A stretch of DNA of 40,496 nucleotides from Hyphomicrobiales bacterium (GCA_019247795.1 JAFBAK010000122.1:1-40496), one strand, 5' to 3'. Positions 8,065 through 17,452 are shown, counted from the stretch's first letter. Program-made: numbers and translations. The notes: generated from the letters alone by a model not told the origin.

Positions 8065-9363
8065 TCAACCCCCGATTCCCGCAATTGCGGTAAAGAGCGC
8101 GACGAGCCCCGTGCAGGCGAGAAGCATCGCCACGGTACACGCATAGATGCCTTCGAGCCGATAAGGGCGCGGCAGGCGGCGTGCCAAGAGGAAGAGGAAG
8201 CCGAGCACGAGCGGCAGGAAGAGCGCGTTCATCACCTGGACGGCGACGCTGAGATTCACGAGATCGATGCCGGAGGTGACGAAAACCGCGGCCGCAATCA
8301 GCATCGCCGTATAGCTCGCGTAGAACCACGGCGCTTCGCGCGGCTTGCGCTCCAGAAGGTGATCGAAGCCGAGCATGTCCGCGATCGTCCGCGCCGCCGC
8401 GAGCGTCACCACGATCGTGGCGACAATGGCGGACCCCGTGATACCGAGCGCGAAGATGATCGTCCCCGCGGCTGTTCCGAGAAAGGGAGTGAGAGCTCCC
8501 GCGATCTCACCCACGGAAGTGAGTGATGCCCCGCCGCGCTCAGCTCCGATCGTCGCGGCGGTGCCGACGAGCACGGCGGCCGTGACGAGCTGGGTCAGGA
8601 TGGCTCCGAGCGCGGTGTCGAGGCGCGCCGCCGGAAGATCGTCGAGGTCGAGCTTTTTCTCCACCGCGGCCGATTGTTGGTAGAAGATCATCCAGGGCAT
8701 GACTGCCGCGCCGATATTGGCCGCGAAAAGATAAAAGTAGCGCGGCTCGGATGCGGGAACGTCGATGGCGTCCCTCATGATCGCGGTGAGATCGGGCTTC
8801 GCCTCGAGCGCCACCCAGAGGAAGACGAGCTCGAAAGCGCCGATGGCGATCGCGATCCGCTCGACCGTGAGGTAAGAGCCGAAATACGCCATGACCGAAA
8901 GCGCGGCGACGATGAGCGTCATCGTCAACGGGACCGGCACGTGGAAGAGGGCGCTCACGCCGGCAAGCCCGCTGAATTCGGTAAGCAGAGCGCCAAGGCT
9001 CGCCACGAGGAGCGCCGTCGTCGCGGCCACGGCCCACCCGGTGCCGAAATTTTCGCGGATCAGCCGGGCTTGGCCCTTCCGGCTCACCACGCCGAGGCGA
9101 ACGGAGAGCTCCTGCACGACGTAAAGCAGCGGCACCAGGAGAAACTGCAAGGGCAAGAGCCGGTATCCCCATTCGGCGCCGCTTTGCGCCGCGGTGATCA
9201 TGCCGCCGGCATCGCTGTCGGCGAGCATCACGACGATGCCGGGCCCGGCCACGGCAAGGAAGCGGCGAAGCCTCGGGCGATTTTTCGGCGATTGTGGGCT
9301 CGGGCGAGGCTCGGCCATGCCGCCTTCGTCACCGGCGGTCGGCCGCGTCACCCCATCGTCCAT
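8065..9363 (-). CDS. Divergent Nramp-family divalent metal transporter
   Basis: The 432-residue polytopic membrane protein has the Nramp (SLC11) layout of about 11 helices. At the first metal-site helix the usual DPGN is replaced by DSDAGG (49-54, in VMLADSDAGGMITAAQ). At helix 6 the usual MPH is MPW (222-224, in AAVMPWMIFYQQS). The ion-binding residues are therefore altered, so manganese/iron specificity should not be assumed. The Met start at 9363 overlaps the livF end by 16 bp; an in-frame GTG at 9351 overlaps the livF stop by exactly 4 bp (GTGA) and is the more operon-like choice. Either way it is the last gene after livKHMGF. Its role beside an amino-acid-type ABC transporter is unclear. 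Confidence 0.82.
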   Translation of the reverse strand: MDDGVTRPTAGDEGGMAEPRPSPQSPKNRPRLRRFLAVAGPGIVVMLADSDAGGMITAAQSGAEWGYRLLPLQFLLVPLLYVVQELSVRLGVVSRKGQARLIRENFGTGWAVAATTALLVASLGALLTEFSGLAGVSALFHVPVPLTMTLIVAALSVMAYFGSYLTVERIAIAIGAFELVFLWVALEAKPDLTAIMRDAIDVPASEPRYFYLFAANIGAAVMPWMIFYQQSAAVEKKLDLDDLPAARLDTALGAILTQLVTAAVLVGTAATIGAERGGASLTSVGEIAGALTPFLGTAAGTIIFALGITGSAIVATIVVTLAAARTIADMLGFDHLLERKPREAPWFYASYTAMLIAAAVFVTSGIDLVNLSVAVQVMNALFLPLVLGFLFLLARRLPRPYRLEGIYACTVAMLLACTGLVALFTAIAGIGG

Positions 9364-10070
9364 TCCTCGGCGCTCGCGCCCGCCAGCGCCTGGACGCGCG
9401 CTTCATCGGCCGCAAGCTCGCCCGCGGGTCCGCCATGGACGATCGCGCCATCATCGAGCACATAGGCGAAATCGGCGATCTCGAGGCTCATGCGCGCATT
9501 CTGCTCGACGAGCAGGACAGAGATGCCTTCATCGCGCATCCTCGACACGATGGCGAACACCTCCCGCACGATCAGAGGCGCGAGGCCTTGCGAAGGTTCA
9601 TCGAGGATGAGCAGCTTGGGATTGAGCAGGAGCGCGCGGCCGATCGAGAGCATCTCCTGCTCGCCGCCCGAGAGCTGGCGGCCCCGATTCTCCTTGCGCT
9701 CGGCAAGTCTCGGGAAAAGCGCGTAAATGCGCTCGGGTGTCCAGGGTCCGTCGTGCTCGCGCGGCACTTTGAGATTTTCGTCGACGCTGAGATTGGCGAA
9801 GATGCGCCTTCCTTCGGGCACGTAGCCGACGCCGCTCGCCGCAATACGATAGGGTGGCCAGCGTGTGGTATCGACGCCGAAGATGGTCACTCGTCCTTCG
9901 CGTGCGGGGGTGAGGCCCATGAGGCTTCGCAAGGTCGTCGTCTTGCCGGCTCCGTTGCGACCGAGCAGCGCGGTGATCTTGCCCTCCGCGACCTCGAGGC
10001 TCACGCCGTGCAGGATGTGGCTCTTGCCATAATAAGTGTGCAGGCCTTCGGCCTTAAGCGACGCATTCAT
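9348..10070 (-). CDS. livF: Branched-chain/amide-type ABC transporter ATPase (LivF-like)
   Basis: The 240-residue ATPase shows Walker A GRNGAGKTT at 37-45, the ABC signature LSGGEQ at 133-138 and Walker B LLILDEPS at 153-160, followed by GLAPLIV, a typical LivF/UrtE feature. It powers import together with LivG. The start overlaps the livG stop by 4 bp; the end overlaps the Nramp-like gene. Substrate class is that of the HAAT family (branched-chain amino acids, amides, urea, short peptides) and cannot be narrowed from the ATPase. Confidence 0.92.
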   Translation of the reverse strand: MNASLKAEGLHTYYGKSHILHGVSLEVAEGKITALLGRNGAGKTTTLRSLMGLTPAREGRVTIFGVDTTRWPPYRIAASGVGYVPEGRRIFANLSVDENLKVPREHDGPWTPERIYALFPRLAERKENRGRQLSGGEQEMLSIGRALLLNPKLLILDEPSQGLAPLIVREVFAIVSRMRDEGISVLLVEQNARMSLEIADFAYVLDDGAIVHGGPAGELAADEARVQALAGASAEEWTMG

Positions 10071-10816
10071 GCGGCTTTGCCCAGATAGGCTTCCTGCACC
10101 GCATGGTTTGCCGCAATGCTTTGCGGCGTGCCTTCGGCCAGCAGACGGCCTCGGTCGAGCACGGTGATCTTGTCGGCGAGGTGGAACACCACTCGCATAT
10201 CGTGCTCGATGAGGACGATGGTGAAATTCCCGCTCTGGTGGAGTCGCCGGATCAGCTTCGTGACCTCGAAGGTCTCCTGGTCGCCCATGCCGGCAGTGGG
10301 CTCGTCGAGCAGGATGAGATGCGGGCGCAACGACAAGGCCATGGCGATCTCGGCGGCCCGCTGATCGCCGTGCGACAACTCTCCCACGAGGCGGTAGGCC
10401 TTGGCGCGAAGGCCCACGAGCTCGAGCGTCTCATCGACGAGGCGCTCGATCTTCAGATTTTGCTCGCGGCTCATCCAGAAACGCAGGCGGCAGCCATTCG
10501 CCGCTTCGGTCGCGATGCGCAAATTGTCGAATACCGTGAGCTCGGGAAAAATCTCCGTCACCTGAAACGTGCGCGCCATACCGAGTTCGACGCGCCGGTG
10601 CGCGGGAAGCAAGGTCGCGTCCACGCCGTCGAAGACGATCTTCCCCGTGGTGGGCGGGAAAAAGCCGCTGATCAGATTGAAGAAGGTCGTCTTGCCGGCA
10701 CCGTTCGGCCCGATGATGGCGCGCAATTCGCCTTTCGCCACCGAAAGAGAGACGCCGCCCACCGCCACCAGGCTGCCGAAACGCTTGCTGATGTTGTCGA
10801 TCTCGAGCGCGTTCAT
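10067..10816 (-). CDS. livG: Branched-chain/amide-type ABC transporter ATPase (LivG-like)
   Basis: The 249-residue ATPase has Walker A GPNGAGKTT at 36-44, a slightly variant signature LSHGDQR at 147-153 and Walker B LILLDEPTAGM at 167-177. The variant signature (SHGDQ in place of SGGEQ) is common in LivG/UrtD proteins. It overlaps livM upstream and livF downstream by 4 bp each, so the ATPase pair and permeases are translationally coupled. Confidence 0.92.
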   Translation of the reverse strand: MNALEIDNISKRFGSLVAVGGVSLSVAKGELRAIIGPNGAGKTTFFNLISGFFPPTTGKIVFDGVDATLLPAHRRVELGMARTFQVTEIFPELTVFDNLRIATEAANGCRLRFWMSREQNLKIERLVDETLELVGLRAKAYRLVGELSHGDQRAAEIAMALSLRPHLILLDEPTAGMGDQETFEVTKLIRRLHQSGNFTIVLIEHDMRVVFHLADKITVLDRGRLLAEGTPQSIAANHAVQEAYLGKAA

Positions 10817-11772
10817 GCGGCGCTCCTGCGCGCAAGCACGCCGAGAAGGCCGCGCGGGAAGAACAGCACCATGGCGACGAAGAGCATCCCGACGAAGGAC
10901 ATCCAGTTGACCGTGATGCTCGAGAGATAATCCTGCAGCACGACGAACACCGCGGCGCCGAGCAAGGGGCCCCAGAAATTGCGCATGCCGCCCATGACCG
11001 CCATCATCACGAAATCTCCGGACTGGCTGTAGTGCAGTCCGCGCGGATCGGCGAAGTTGTTGAGGAGAGCGTAGAGGGCGCCCGCAAACCCCATGAAGAA
11101 GCAGGAGAGGGTGAAAGCGATCCAGATATGGCGTTCGATCGGAATGCCGAGGAAGCGGGCCCGCCGTTCATTCTCGCGAATGGCGATCATGCTGCGCCCG
11201 AAAGGGGAGCCCAGAATGAAGCCCATGACGGCGACCGCCACCGCGAAGCAGAAGAGCACGAAGTAATAGAACGCGTCGGTGTTCGAGAGGATGTCGACGG
11301 AGAAAAGGCCGAAATCGAGAGGCTGCCGCGAAAAGCCGCGCAAGCCGTCATCCCCACCGGTGAGCGAGCTCCATTGGAAGGCGATATAGTAGAACACCTG
11401 GCCGAACGCGATGGTCACCATGGCGAAATAGACGCCGCGCCGGCGCACGATCAGGGCCCCGAGAACCGCGCCGGCGAGCCCGCCGAGCAGCGTGCCGCAG
11501 ATCAGCGAAAGCGGCGTCGAGGGGGCGAGGAATTTCAGCGCGAACCCCGCACCATAGGCGCCGAGGCCGAAATAGGCGGCATGCCCGAACGAAAGGACGC
11601 CAGTGAAGCCGAGCAGGAAATTCACCGACATGGCCGCGAGCGCCAGCACGAGGACGCGCGTGCCGAGCGCCGTGTAGCCTCCGAGCGGCGGCATCCAGAA
11701 AGGCGCCAGCAGGAGCGCCGCCCAGATCAGGGCGAGCGCGAGGAGCTTGCGCGAATTCTCCCCGGCCTTCAC
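10813..11772 (-). CDS. livM: Branched-chain/amide-type ABC transporter permease (LivM-like)
   Basis: The 319-residue hydrophobic permease carries the LivM hallmarks NFLLGFTGVLSFGHAAYFGLGAY near residues 51-73 and the cytoplasmic coupling region SMIAIRENERRARFLGI near 194-210. About nine membrane helices are expected. It pairs with LivH to form the transport channel. It overlaps livH and livG by 4 bp each. Confidence 0.92.
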   Translation of the reverse strand: MKAGENSRKLLALALIWAALLLAPFWMPPLGGYTALGTRVLVLALAAMSVNFLLGFTGVLSFGHAAYFGLGAYGAGFALKFLAPSTPLSLICGTLLGGLAGAVLGALIVRRRGVYFAMVTIAFGQVFYYIAFQWSSLTGGDDGLRGFSRQPLDFGLFSVDILSNTDAFYYFVLFCFAVAVAVMGFILGSPFGRSMIAIRENERRARFLGIPIERHIWIAFTLSCFFMGFAGALYALLNNFADPRGLHYSQSGDFVMMAVMGGMRNFWGPLLGAAVFVVLQDYLSSITVNWMSFVGMLFVAMVLFFPRGLLGVLARRSAA

Positions 11773-12638
11773 GTCAGCATGCCTTCTTCGCCGAGCAGCC
11801 CGCGCGGTCGGATGAGGAGGATCACCGCCATCAGCACGAACATCACCGCCTCGCTCGCAGCGGGGAGGAACACGGCCGTGATCCCGGACGCAACACCGAT
11901 CAGCAAGCCGCCGATCAGCGTGCCGGGCAGGCTGCCGACGCCGCCGACGATGATGGCGATGAAGCTCGGCATCAAGAGCGACGTGCCCATCGTCGGCTCG
12001 AGCCCGAGCTGTCCGGCGGCGAGCACGCCGCTGAGGCCCGCGAGGAAAACCCCGCCGGCGAAATTCAGCGAGCGCAGCATGCGCACATTGATGCCGAGCG
12101 CTGCGACGGTCTCGAGATCGAGCGTGCCGGCGCGAATACGGATGCCGAGGCGAGTGTAGCGCAGCACGAAGAAGAGAAGCGAGACGGAAATCACGACCAT
12201 CGCCACCATGAAAAGGCGATAGCCGGTGATGAAGAACATCTCATTGCTCAAGGGCTGCGACAGGATCGCCGGGACGGTCACGGGCTTGCCTTGGGCACCC
12301 CAGATGAAACGGGTGCCGTCCTCGATCATGAAGGCAAGCCCGAAGGTGAGAAGCAGACTGTAGAGCGGGTCGCGCCCGTAGACGCGCGAAATCAAGAGCC
12401 GCTCGACGATGAGGCCGAGCGCCGCGGTCAGGAAGGGTGCAAGCACGAGCGCGCCCCAGAAGCCGACATAGGGCGTGATGGTGTAGGCGATATAGCCGCC
12501 GATGACGAGAAAACCGCCATGGGCGAAGTTGATCACGTTGCTCAAATTGAGGATGAGCGACAGCCCGAGCGCCATCAGCACATAAAAAGCGCCGATGATC
12601 AGGCCGTTGGTGATGTTGAAGAGGAGGAGTGTCGTCAT
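11769..12638 (-). CDS. livH: Branched-chain/amide-type ABC transporter permease (LivH-like)
   Basis: The 289-residue permease has the LivH pattern: an N-terminal helix NGLIIGAFYVLMALGLSLI, then VINFAHGGFLVIGGYIAY. The coupling loop GIRIRAGTLDLETVAALGIN lies near 170-190, and the C-terminal IIVGGVGSLPGTLIGGLLIG is typical of the family. It follows livK after a 113-bp gap in which I see no clear terminator, so a single transcript from livK through the Nramp-like gene is likely. Confidence 0.92.
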   Translation of the reverse strand: MTTLLLFNITNGLIIGAFYVLMALGLSLILNLSNVINFAHGGFLVIGGYIAYTITPYVGFWGALVLAPFLTAALGLIVERLLISRVYGRDPLYSLLLTFGLAFMIEDGTRFIWGAQGKPVTVPAILSQPLSNEMFFITGYRLFMVAMVVISVSLLFFVLRYTRLGIRIRAGTLDLETVAALGINVRMLRSLNFAGGVFLAGLSGVLAAGQLGLEPTMGTSLLMPSFIAIIVGGVGSLPGTLIGGLLIGVASGITAVFLPAASEAVMFVLMAVILLIRPRGLLGEEGMLT

Positions 12639-12751
12639 CCTTGAGCTCTCGTCGGCCGCGGCGAAGCAGGGTCGAGCGGAAGGCCATCGACGCTATCGCG
12701 TCAAGGCCCGTCACTCATCCGGGTTGCGAAATCAGCGCGCGAGCTTGCGCA

Positions 12752-14014
12752 TCAGGCCGGCCATTGCAGCTTGCAGCCGGTTTGATTCTCAGGCGGGGCG
12801 GTTTTGTCGCCGGGGATGACGTCATCGACCCGGAACAGATCCTGCGGATCGTCCTTGCCCTCGGCCAAGGCTTCCCCGACGAAGGCCGATGTCATGAGCT
12901 GATGGTCGCCGGCGCGGTAATAGCACTTGTTCGGCTGCAGCTTGATTTCGGGCGCCAGCTCGAAATTGCCGAGCGCTTTCGCGAGCGCCAAGGAATCCAA
13001 GGTCTTTTCCTGATTGGCCACGCCCGCGAACGTCTGCACGGACGTGTAGCCGAACCAGTGGCGGGCCGTCGGCACCTTGCCGCCATTGACCTTGCGGATA
13101 TCGGCGACGAATTTCTCGACGCCCGGGACGCCCGGCTGCTTCCAATACCATTCGAACATCCAGATGCCGACGCGAGCCTCCGGCGGCATCGCCTCGAGCG
13201 ACTCGAGCTCCTGCTGCAGGCCCGCGACGTGTACCTGCTTGTTGAGGCCGAATTGCACGATCTGCTTGAGGCAGTTCACCATGTCCCCACCTTGCGGCAG
13301 GACCAGGATGACGTCCGGGTTGGCGGCCCGCGCCTTGATCAGATAGGCGGAGAAATCCGTCGTGCCGAGCGGCGTAAGCTCGTTGCCGGTCATCGTACCG
13401 CCGAGCTTCGAGAGATCGGCCGAGGCCGCCTGCTGCAAGGTGTGGCCGAAGGCGTAATCCGGCGTGATGAAATGCCATTTCTTTCCATATTTTTTGAACA
13501 GCAGTTCGGAGATGGAATTGGCCTCCATGCTCGTGGTGTTGCACACGCGATAGACATTCCACTTGCAGTCCGATCCGGTGATCGTGTCCGTGTGTCCGCC
13601 CGAGACGATGTGCAGGATCCGCTTCTCATTGGAGACCTGCGCGATCGCTTGCGCCACCGCCGAATTCACGTCCCCGATGATGAAGCTCACCTGATCGCGC
13701 TCGATGAGCTTGCGCGCCTTCTGCACGCCGGTGCCGACATCATTGGCGGAATCTTCGACGAGAAGCTCGATTTGTCGACCGAGAATGCCGCCTTTCGCGT
13801 TGATTTCCGCGGTCGCGAGCCTGGCTCCCATCACTTCGTTCTGGGCCGGCGCGGCGTAGACGCCTGTCAGCGGGTCGACCATGCCAATCTTGATCGTGCC
13901 TTCGGCGCGCGCTTTGACGATGAACGGAGAGGCGATCTGAAGCGCGCCGGCCGCCGCCGAGGCCTTGAGCAGGGTGCGGCGGTCGAGCCGTGATATTCCA
14001 ACCGGCCTTGGCAT
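12752..14014 (-). CDS. livK: Periplasmic substrate-binding protein of the Liv-type transporter, Tat signal
   Basis: The 420-residue type I periplasmic binding protein begins with a twin-arginine signal (SRLDRRTLLKASAAAGA). After it come the Peripla_BP_6 landmarks: IKIGMVDPLTGVYA, AEINAKGGILGRQIEL and VSFIIGDVNSA. Start choice: ATG at 14014 follows AGGAGGAA. The frame extends ten codons further up, but that stretch contains the ribosome site itself. Tat export of a binding protein suggests folding before export. A close paralogue lies at 38418-39668. The ligand is not evident; relatives bind amides, urea and branched-chain amino acids. Confidence 0.9.
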   Translation of the reverse strand: MPRPVGISRLDRRTLLKASAAAGALQIASPFIVKARAEGTIKIGMVDPLTGVYAAPAQNEVMGARLATAEINAKGGILGRQIELLVEDSANDVGTGVQKARKLIERDQVSFIIGDVNSAVAQAIAQVSNEKRILHIVSGGHTDTITGSDCKWNVYRVCNTTSMEANSISELLFKKYGKKWHFITPDYAFGHTLQQAASADLSKLGGTMTGNELTPLGTTDFSAYLIKARAANPDVILVLPQGGDMVNCLKQIVQFGLNKQVHVAGLQQELESLEAMPPEARVGIWMFEWYWKQPGVPGVEKFVADIRKVNGGKVPTARHWFGYTSVQTFAGVANQEKTLDSLALAKALGNFELAPEIKLQPNKCYYRAGDHQLMTSAFVGEALAEGKDDPQDLFRVDDVIPGDKTAPPENQTGCKLQWPA

Positions 14015-14348
14015 GAGTTCCTCCTGGATCTGTCGAGTTTCCATTCTTCTCGTTTGCGAGTGGTCTGAAAGCCATCGACAGGGCGATCAAATAATCGTGA
14101 TCGGGTTCCCTCGATGAACCAAAACCTCGAAAAGCCGCCCGCGAATTCGTCTGCCGTCGGCGATCTTGGCGGCATCGAACCGTCTCCGCAAGCAATACTA
14201 AAATCCAAGCAATACTAAAATCTAAGAGGCCGGCCTTTTTCGGCTTTACCCGCAGGCACCCGGTCGTGCGGGAGGCGCTTGCGCGAAGTGGTGGAGCTTC
14301 GCCTCGGGCGAGCGTATATTTGACATGAGAGCAAGGGAGCCCCACCCC
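14015..14348. promoter_or_regulatory. Divergent control region livK / nfeD with 17-bp tandem repeat
   Basis: This 334-bp region separates the minus-strand liv operon from the plus-strand nfeD operon. It holds two head-to-tail copies of AAGCAATACTAAAATC(C/T) at 14190-14206 and 14207-14223, in an AT-rich patch within GC-rich surroundings. The patch is followed by GGCCGGCC at about 14228-14235. The repeat is about 175 bp upstream of livK and 125 bp upstream of nfeD. It could be a regulator site or a replication-slippage product; no clear promoter boxes were identified. Confidence 0.4.
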
Positions 14349-15728
14349 GTGAATCCGGCGCGCCTCGCTTTTCTGACGCTGCTTCTCGCGGCCGGAATGG
14401 CTTGCGAGCCGGTCGCCGCTCAAAATTCGGGAAAAGGTCCGGCGCTGATGATCGCGATCGACGGGGCGATCGGCCCGGCGACCGCAAGATACGTCAAGGA
14501 TGGGCTCGCCGTTGCGGCCGAGAAGGGCGCGGAGGTGGTCATCTTGCGCCTCAACACTCCCGGCGGCCTTGTCACGAGCATGCGGGAGATCATCGCCGAT
14601 CTCCTCGTCTCGACGGTTCCCGTGATCGGTTTCGTCGCCCCTTCGGCCGCGCATGCGGCGAGCGCCGGCACTTATATCTTGTACGCGACGCATATCGCCG
14701 CGATGGCGCCCGGCACCAATCTCGGCGCCGCGACGCCGGTTGAGCTCGGCGGTCTTTCGCCCGGGCTACCGGAACCGGCGAAGGACAAGAAGGAGGGCGC
14801 AAGCGAACCTGCACAAGGCGACACGATGGCGAACAAGGCCACGAACGATGCGGTCGCCTTCATCCGCAGCCTCGCCGAGCTTCGCGGGCGCAACGCCGAT
14901 TGGGCCGAAGAAGCGGTGCGCAAAGCCTCGAGCCTTTCGGCAAGCGCGGCGCTCGATGCGCATGTGATCGATCTTCTGGCGCGCGATCCCGCCGAGCTTC
15001 TCCAGAAGATCGACGGACGCAAGGTCGACGTGGCGGGCAAGGAGCAGGTCCTCGCCACCAAGGGATTGAGCATCGAAACGCTGAGGCCCGGATGGTTCAT
15101 CCGGCTGCTCTCGGTGATCACCGATCCGAACATCGCCTTGATCCTCATGCTGATCGGTGTCTATGGCCTGATCTTCGAGTTCTCTGCGCCCGGCATGGTC
15201 GCGCCCGGCACGATCGGCGCCATCTGCCTATTGCTCGGGCTCTACGCGCTCAACCTCTTGCCGATCGATTATGCCGGATTTGCTCTGATGCTTCTTGGGC
15301 TCGGGCTTTTGGCGATCGAGGCTTTTCATCCGACCTTCGCAGTCGGTGTCGGCGGCATCATCGCGTTCCTCCTCGGCGTCGCCATGCTCTTCAAGTCCGA
15401 GGGGCCCGGCTTCGAGCTTTCCTGGACGGTGATCGACATCGTGGCGGCGCTTGTCTTCGCACTCACCTTCCTCGTTGGCCGCTACGCCTGGAACGTTCGC
15501 AAACGCCCGCCGCGCGTGGGTGCCCAGGCGATGTTCGGCACGAGGGCGTGCGTGCTCGACTGGTCCGGCGGCGCTGGCCACGTTCTCGCCCAAGGCGAGC
15601 GCTGGCGCGCGCATGGGCCGGAAAGCTTCGCACCGGGAGAGATCGTCGAAGTCGATTCGATTCAGGGGCTCGTTCTCAACGTCCGGCACGCGCCTGTGCC
15701 GGCAGCCATCGGCGGAGAGGCTCGATGA
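14349..15728 (+). CDS. NfeD-family membrane-bound serine protease (ClpP-like)
   Basis: The protein (about 459 residues from GTG 14349) has a signal-like hydrophobic N-terminus and a ClpP-class protease domain. Numbered from the upstream ATG at 14325, the nucleophile is Ser113 in HAASAGTYI, with LNTPGG at 76-81 and a likely catalytic Lys171 in [11 protein letters not shown]. Several membrane helices follow (about 255-400), and a C-terminal NfeD OB-fold comes after [10 protein letters not shown]. Relatives such as PH1510 cleave the C-terminus of their stomatin partner and act in membrane quality control. GTG at 14349 is preferred because AAGGGAG (14333-14339) is well placed for it, while ATG 14325 has none. 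The stop overlaps the slipin start by 4 bp. Confidence 0.88.
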   Translation: MNPARLAFLTLLLAAGMACEPVAAQNSGKGPALMIAIDGAIGPATARYVKDGLAVAAEKGAEVVILRLNTPGGLVTSMREIIADLLVSTVPVIGFVAPSAAHAASAGTYILYATHIAAMAPGTNLGAATPVELGGLSPGLPEPAKDKKEGASEPAQGDTMANKATNDAVAFIRSLAELRGRNADWAEEAVRKASSLSASAALDAHVIDLLARDPAELLQKIDGRKVDVAGKEQVLATKGLSIETLRPGWFIRLLSVITDPNIALILMLIGVYGLIFEFSAPGMVAPGTIGAICLLLGLYALNLLPIDYAGFALMLLGLGLLAIEAFHPTFAVGVGGIIAFLLGVAMLFKSEGPGFELSWTVIDIVAALVFALTFLVGRYAWNVRKRPPRVGAQAMFGTRACVLDWSGGAGHVLAQGERWRAHGPESFAPGEIVEVDSIQGLVLNVRHAPVPAAIGGEAR

Positions 15729-16489
15729 TTTTCGGTTACGTTGCCTATCTGCTGCTCGCGCTCATCATCATCTTTTTCCTGTTGGCCTCGATCCGCGTTC
15801 TTCGCGAATATCAGCGCGGCGTCATCTTCACCCTCGGCCGCTTCAGCGGCGTCAAGGGTCCTGGCCTCATCATCCTCATCCCGTTCGCGCAGCAGATGGT
15901 GAAGGCCGATCTGCGCGTCGTCGTCCAGGTGGTTCCGGCTCAGGACGTGATTTCGCGCGACAACGTGTCGGTCAAGGTGAGCGCGGTTCTTTATTTCCGC
16001 ATCGTCGATCCGGAAAGGGCGATCATTCGGGTCGAGGATTTCATGGCGGCCACCAGCCAGCTCGCCCAGACGACGCTGCGCTCCGTCCTCGGCAAGCATG
16101 AGCTCGACGAAATGCTCGCCGAGCGTGACAAGCTCAACGCGGACATCCAGGAGATCCTCGATCAGCAGACCGATGCCTGGGGCATCAAGGTCACCGGGGT
16201 CGAGATCAAGGATGTCGACCTCAACGACAGCATGGTGCGGGCCATCGCCAAGCAGGCCGAGGCCGAACGCTTGCGGCGCGCCAAGGTGATCAACGCGGAA
16301 GGTGAGCAGCAGGCGGCCGAGAAGCTCGTCGAGGCGGGGCACATCCTGGCACGCGAGCCTCAAGCGATGCAGCTTCGCTATTTCGCCGCCCTTCACGATG
16401 TGGCAGGGGACCGTTCCTCGACCGTGGTTTTTCCGTTGCCGATCGACTTGCTGGCCCATCTCGGACGGGGGAAAGGCACTACCGAATAG
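15725..16489 (+). CDS. Slipin / stomatin-like SPFH-domain protein
   Basis: The 254-residue product has one N-terminal membrane helix (about 4-24), then an SPFH/band 7 domain beginning [14 protein letters not shown] with [10 protein letters not shown]. It continues with [17 protein letters not shown], and a helical tail ([23 protein letters not shown] region) ends it. Such proteins oligomerise in membrane microdomains. The ATG overlaps the nfeD stop (ATGA); this fixed NfeD-slipin pairing is widespread and supports both calls. An 11-bp hairpin lies 36 bp after the stop. Confidence 0.93.
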   Translation: MIFGYVAYLLLALIIIFFLLASIRVLREYQRGVIFTLGRFSGVKGPGLIILIPFAQQMVKADLRVVVQVVPAQDVISRDNVSVKVSAVLYFRIVDPERAIIRVEDFMAATSQLAQTTLRSVLGKHELDEMLAERDKLNADIQEILDQQTDAWGIKVTGVEIKDVDLNDSMVRAIAKQAEAERLRRAKVINAEGEQQAAEKLVEAGHILAREPQAMQLRYFAALHDVAGDRSSTVVFPLPIDLLAHLGRGKGTTE

Positions 16490-16518
16490 CCGGCGCTCGG
16501 CAACCAGCCGTCGCTCGC

Positions 16519-16552
16519 AAAAAAAGCCCCGAGCACTTTGCGTGTTCGGGGC
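16519..16552 (-). terminator. Strong hairpin with U-run on the minus strand
   Basis: GCCCCGAGCAC (16526-16536) faces GTGTTCGGGGC (16542-16552) around a 5-nt loop. On the minus strand it is followed by seven T (16519-16525), a textbook rho-independent terminator apart from one A-C mismatch. The plus-strand RNA pairs fully through G-U but lacks a T tract. It could end the CGNR gene transcript (stop at 16796) or a separate short minus-strand RNA from 16560-16790, a stretch where I see no convincing gene. Confidence 0.65.
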
Positions 16553-16795
16553 AGGTTGCGGCCACGGATCGTGAGCGGGGAGACCTGGCCGGTGAAGGCA
16601 CGGTATTTTGCCGACATGACAGTTTTATTGCGATCGCGAGATTCCGCAGCGAATTCACCGGCCCCTTCGCGCCAGCGCGAGCGTTGTCCACAGAAATAAA
16701 ACAGGGATTGCAAAAAAGGCCCGAGCCGAAAAGTCTAGTCTAAAGGAACCGGCGCCTCGCCCAGTCTTCAGCGCAAACTTTGGTGTGGCCGCCGG

Positions 16796-17440
16796 TCAGG
16801 CATTTGAATTCTGCTTCTTGCGCAAAGAGTGGCGCTTGGCCTTGGCGCGATTTCCGCAATCGCCCATGGAGCACCAGCGGCGATTATTGAGGCGACTCTG
16901 ATCCAGGAACATGGCGCCGCAACCTCGCTCGTCGGCGCATTGGCGAACTCGCATCGCCCGGGCACCGGTCAGGAGCCCGGCCGCCGACCAGGCGATGGGC
17001 GCGAGAATCTCGTTCGCGCTGTCCCCGGACGGCAAAAGGCGCCAAGTCTGCCCCGGGGCCGCGACGACCCCTTTTGCGAGCGCAGCGATCCGCGGTTTGC
17101 TCTCGGCCAAAATGCGATTGAGCACGTGCAGATCCTCGGGCGACGGCGCCAGGCCTTGCATCCGCGCCATAAAAAGCCGGGATAGAGCCTCGCGCAGCAC
17201 GAGCGCTTGGCGGTGAACCTTTCCCGCTTCGGCTTCTTGACGGTTGCTGCGCTTGCGAAGGCGGCGGGCGCTTTGCGGCGAGATGACTTCTGCAGCCACA
17301 AGCCAACCGATGAGGGCCTCGGCGTCCGAAAGGCGCTCCTCGGGGCTTGCCGCTTTGCGCCAGGCCAACGTGTTCACGAAACGGAGTGCGAGTTCCTCGC
17401 TGCTGGCCGCGACACGATGATCTCGATCGATTCTTGCCAA
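16796..17440 (-). CDS. CGNR zinc-finger protein, probable transcriptional regulator
   Basis: The 214-residue product has the ABATE-type N-terminal helical region (ELALRFVNTLAW near 16-27) and the C-terminal CGNR zinc finger. The finger reads RQCADERGCGAMFLDQSR, then RWCSMGDCGNRAKAKRH (about 165-206), with four Cys available for zinc. Family members are proposed DNA-binding regulators of uptake or efflux genes. The start appears to be TTG at 17440, with AGCAGG about 7 bp upstream; no ATG gives the conserved N-terminus. It is divergent from the EamA exporter gene, with an 84-bp spacer holding two identical-format inverted repeats, one almost touching this start codon. This context suggests autoregulation plus exporter control. 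Confidence 0.85.
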   Translation of the reverse strand: MARIDRDHRVAASSEELALRFVNTLAWRKAASPEERLSDAEALIGWLVAAEVISPQSARRLRKRSNRQEAEAGKVHRQALVLREALSRLFMARMQGLAPSPEDLHVLNRILAESKPRIAALAKGVVAAPGQTWRLLPSGDSANEILAPIAWSAAGLLTGARAMRVRQCADERGCGAMFLDQSRLNNRRWCSMGDCGNRAKAKRHSLRKKQNSNA

Positions 17441-17452
17441 AATGGAACCTGC

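Noticed and set aside
9348-10816. LivF or LivG as the missing ATPase of the Aap transporter
   Set aside because: They are HAAT-family ATPases in their own complete operon. Aap permeases need a HisP/GlnQ-type ATPase.
11032-12159. Plus-strand 375-residue frame over livM/livH
   Set aside because: It is an antisense shadow; the minus strand carries intact, 4-bp-overlapping permease genes.
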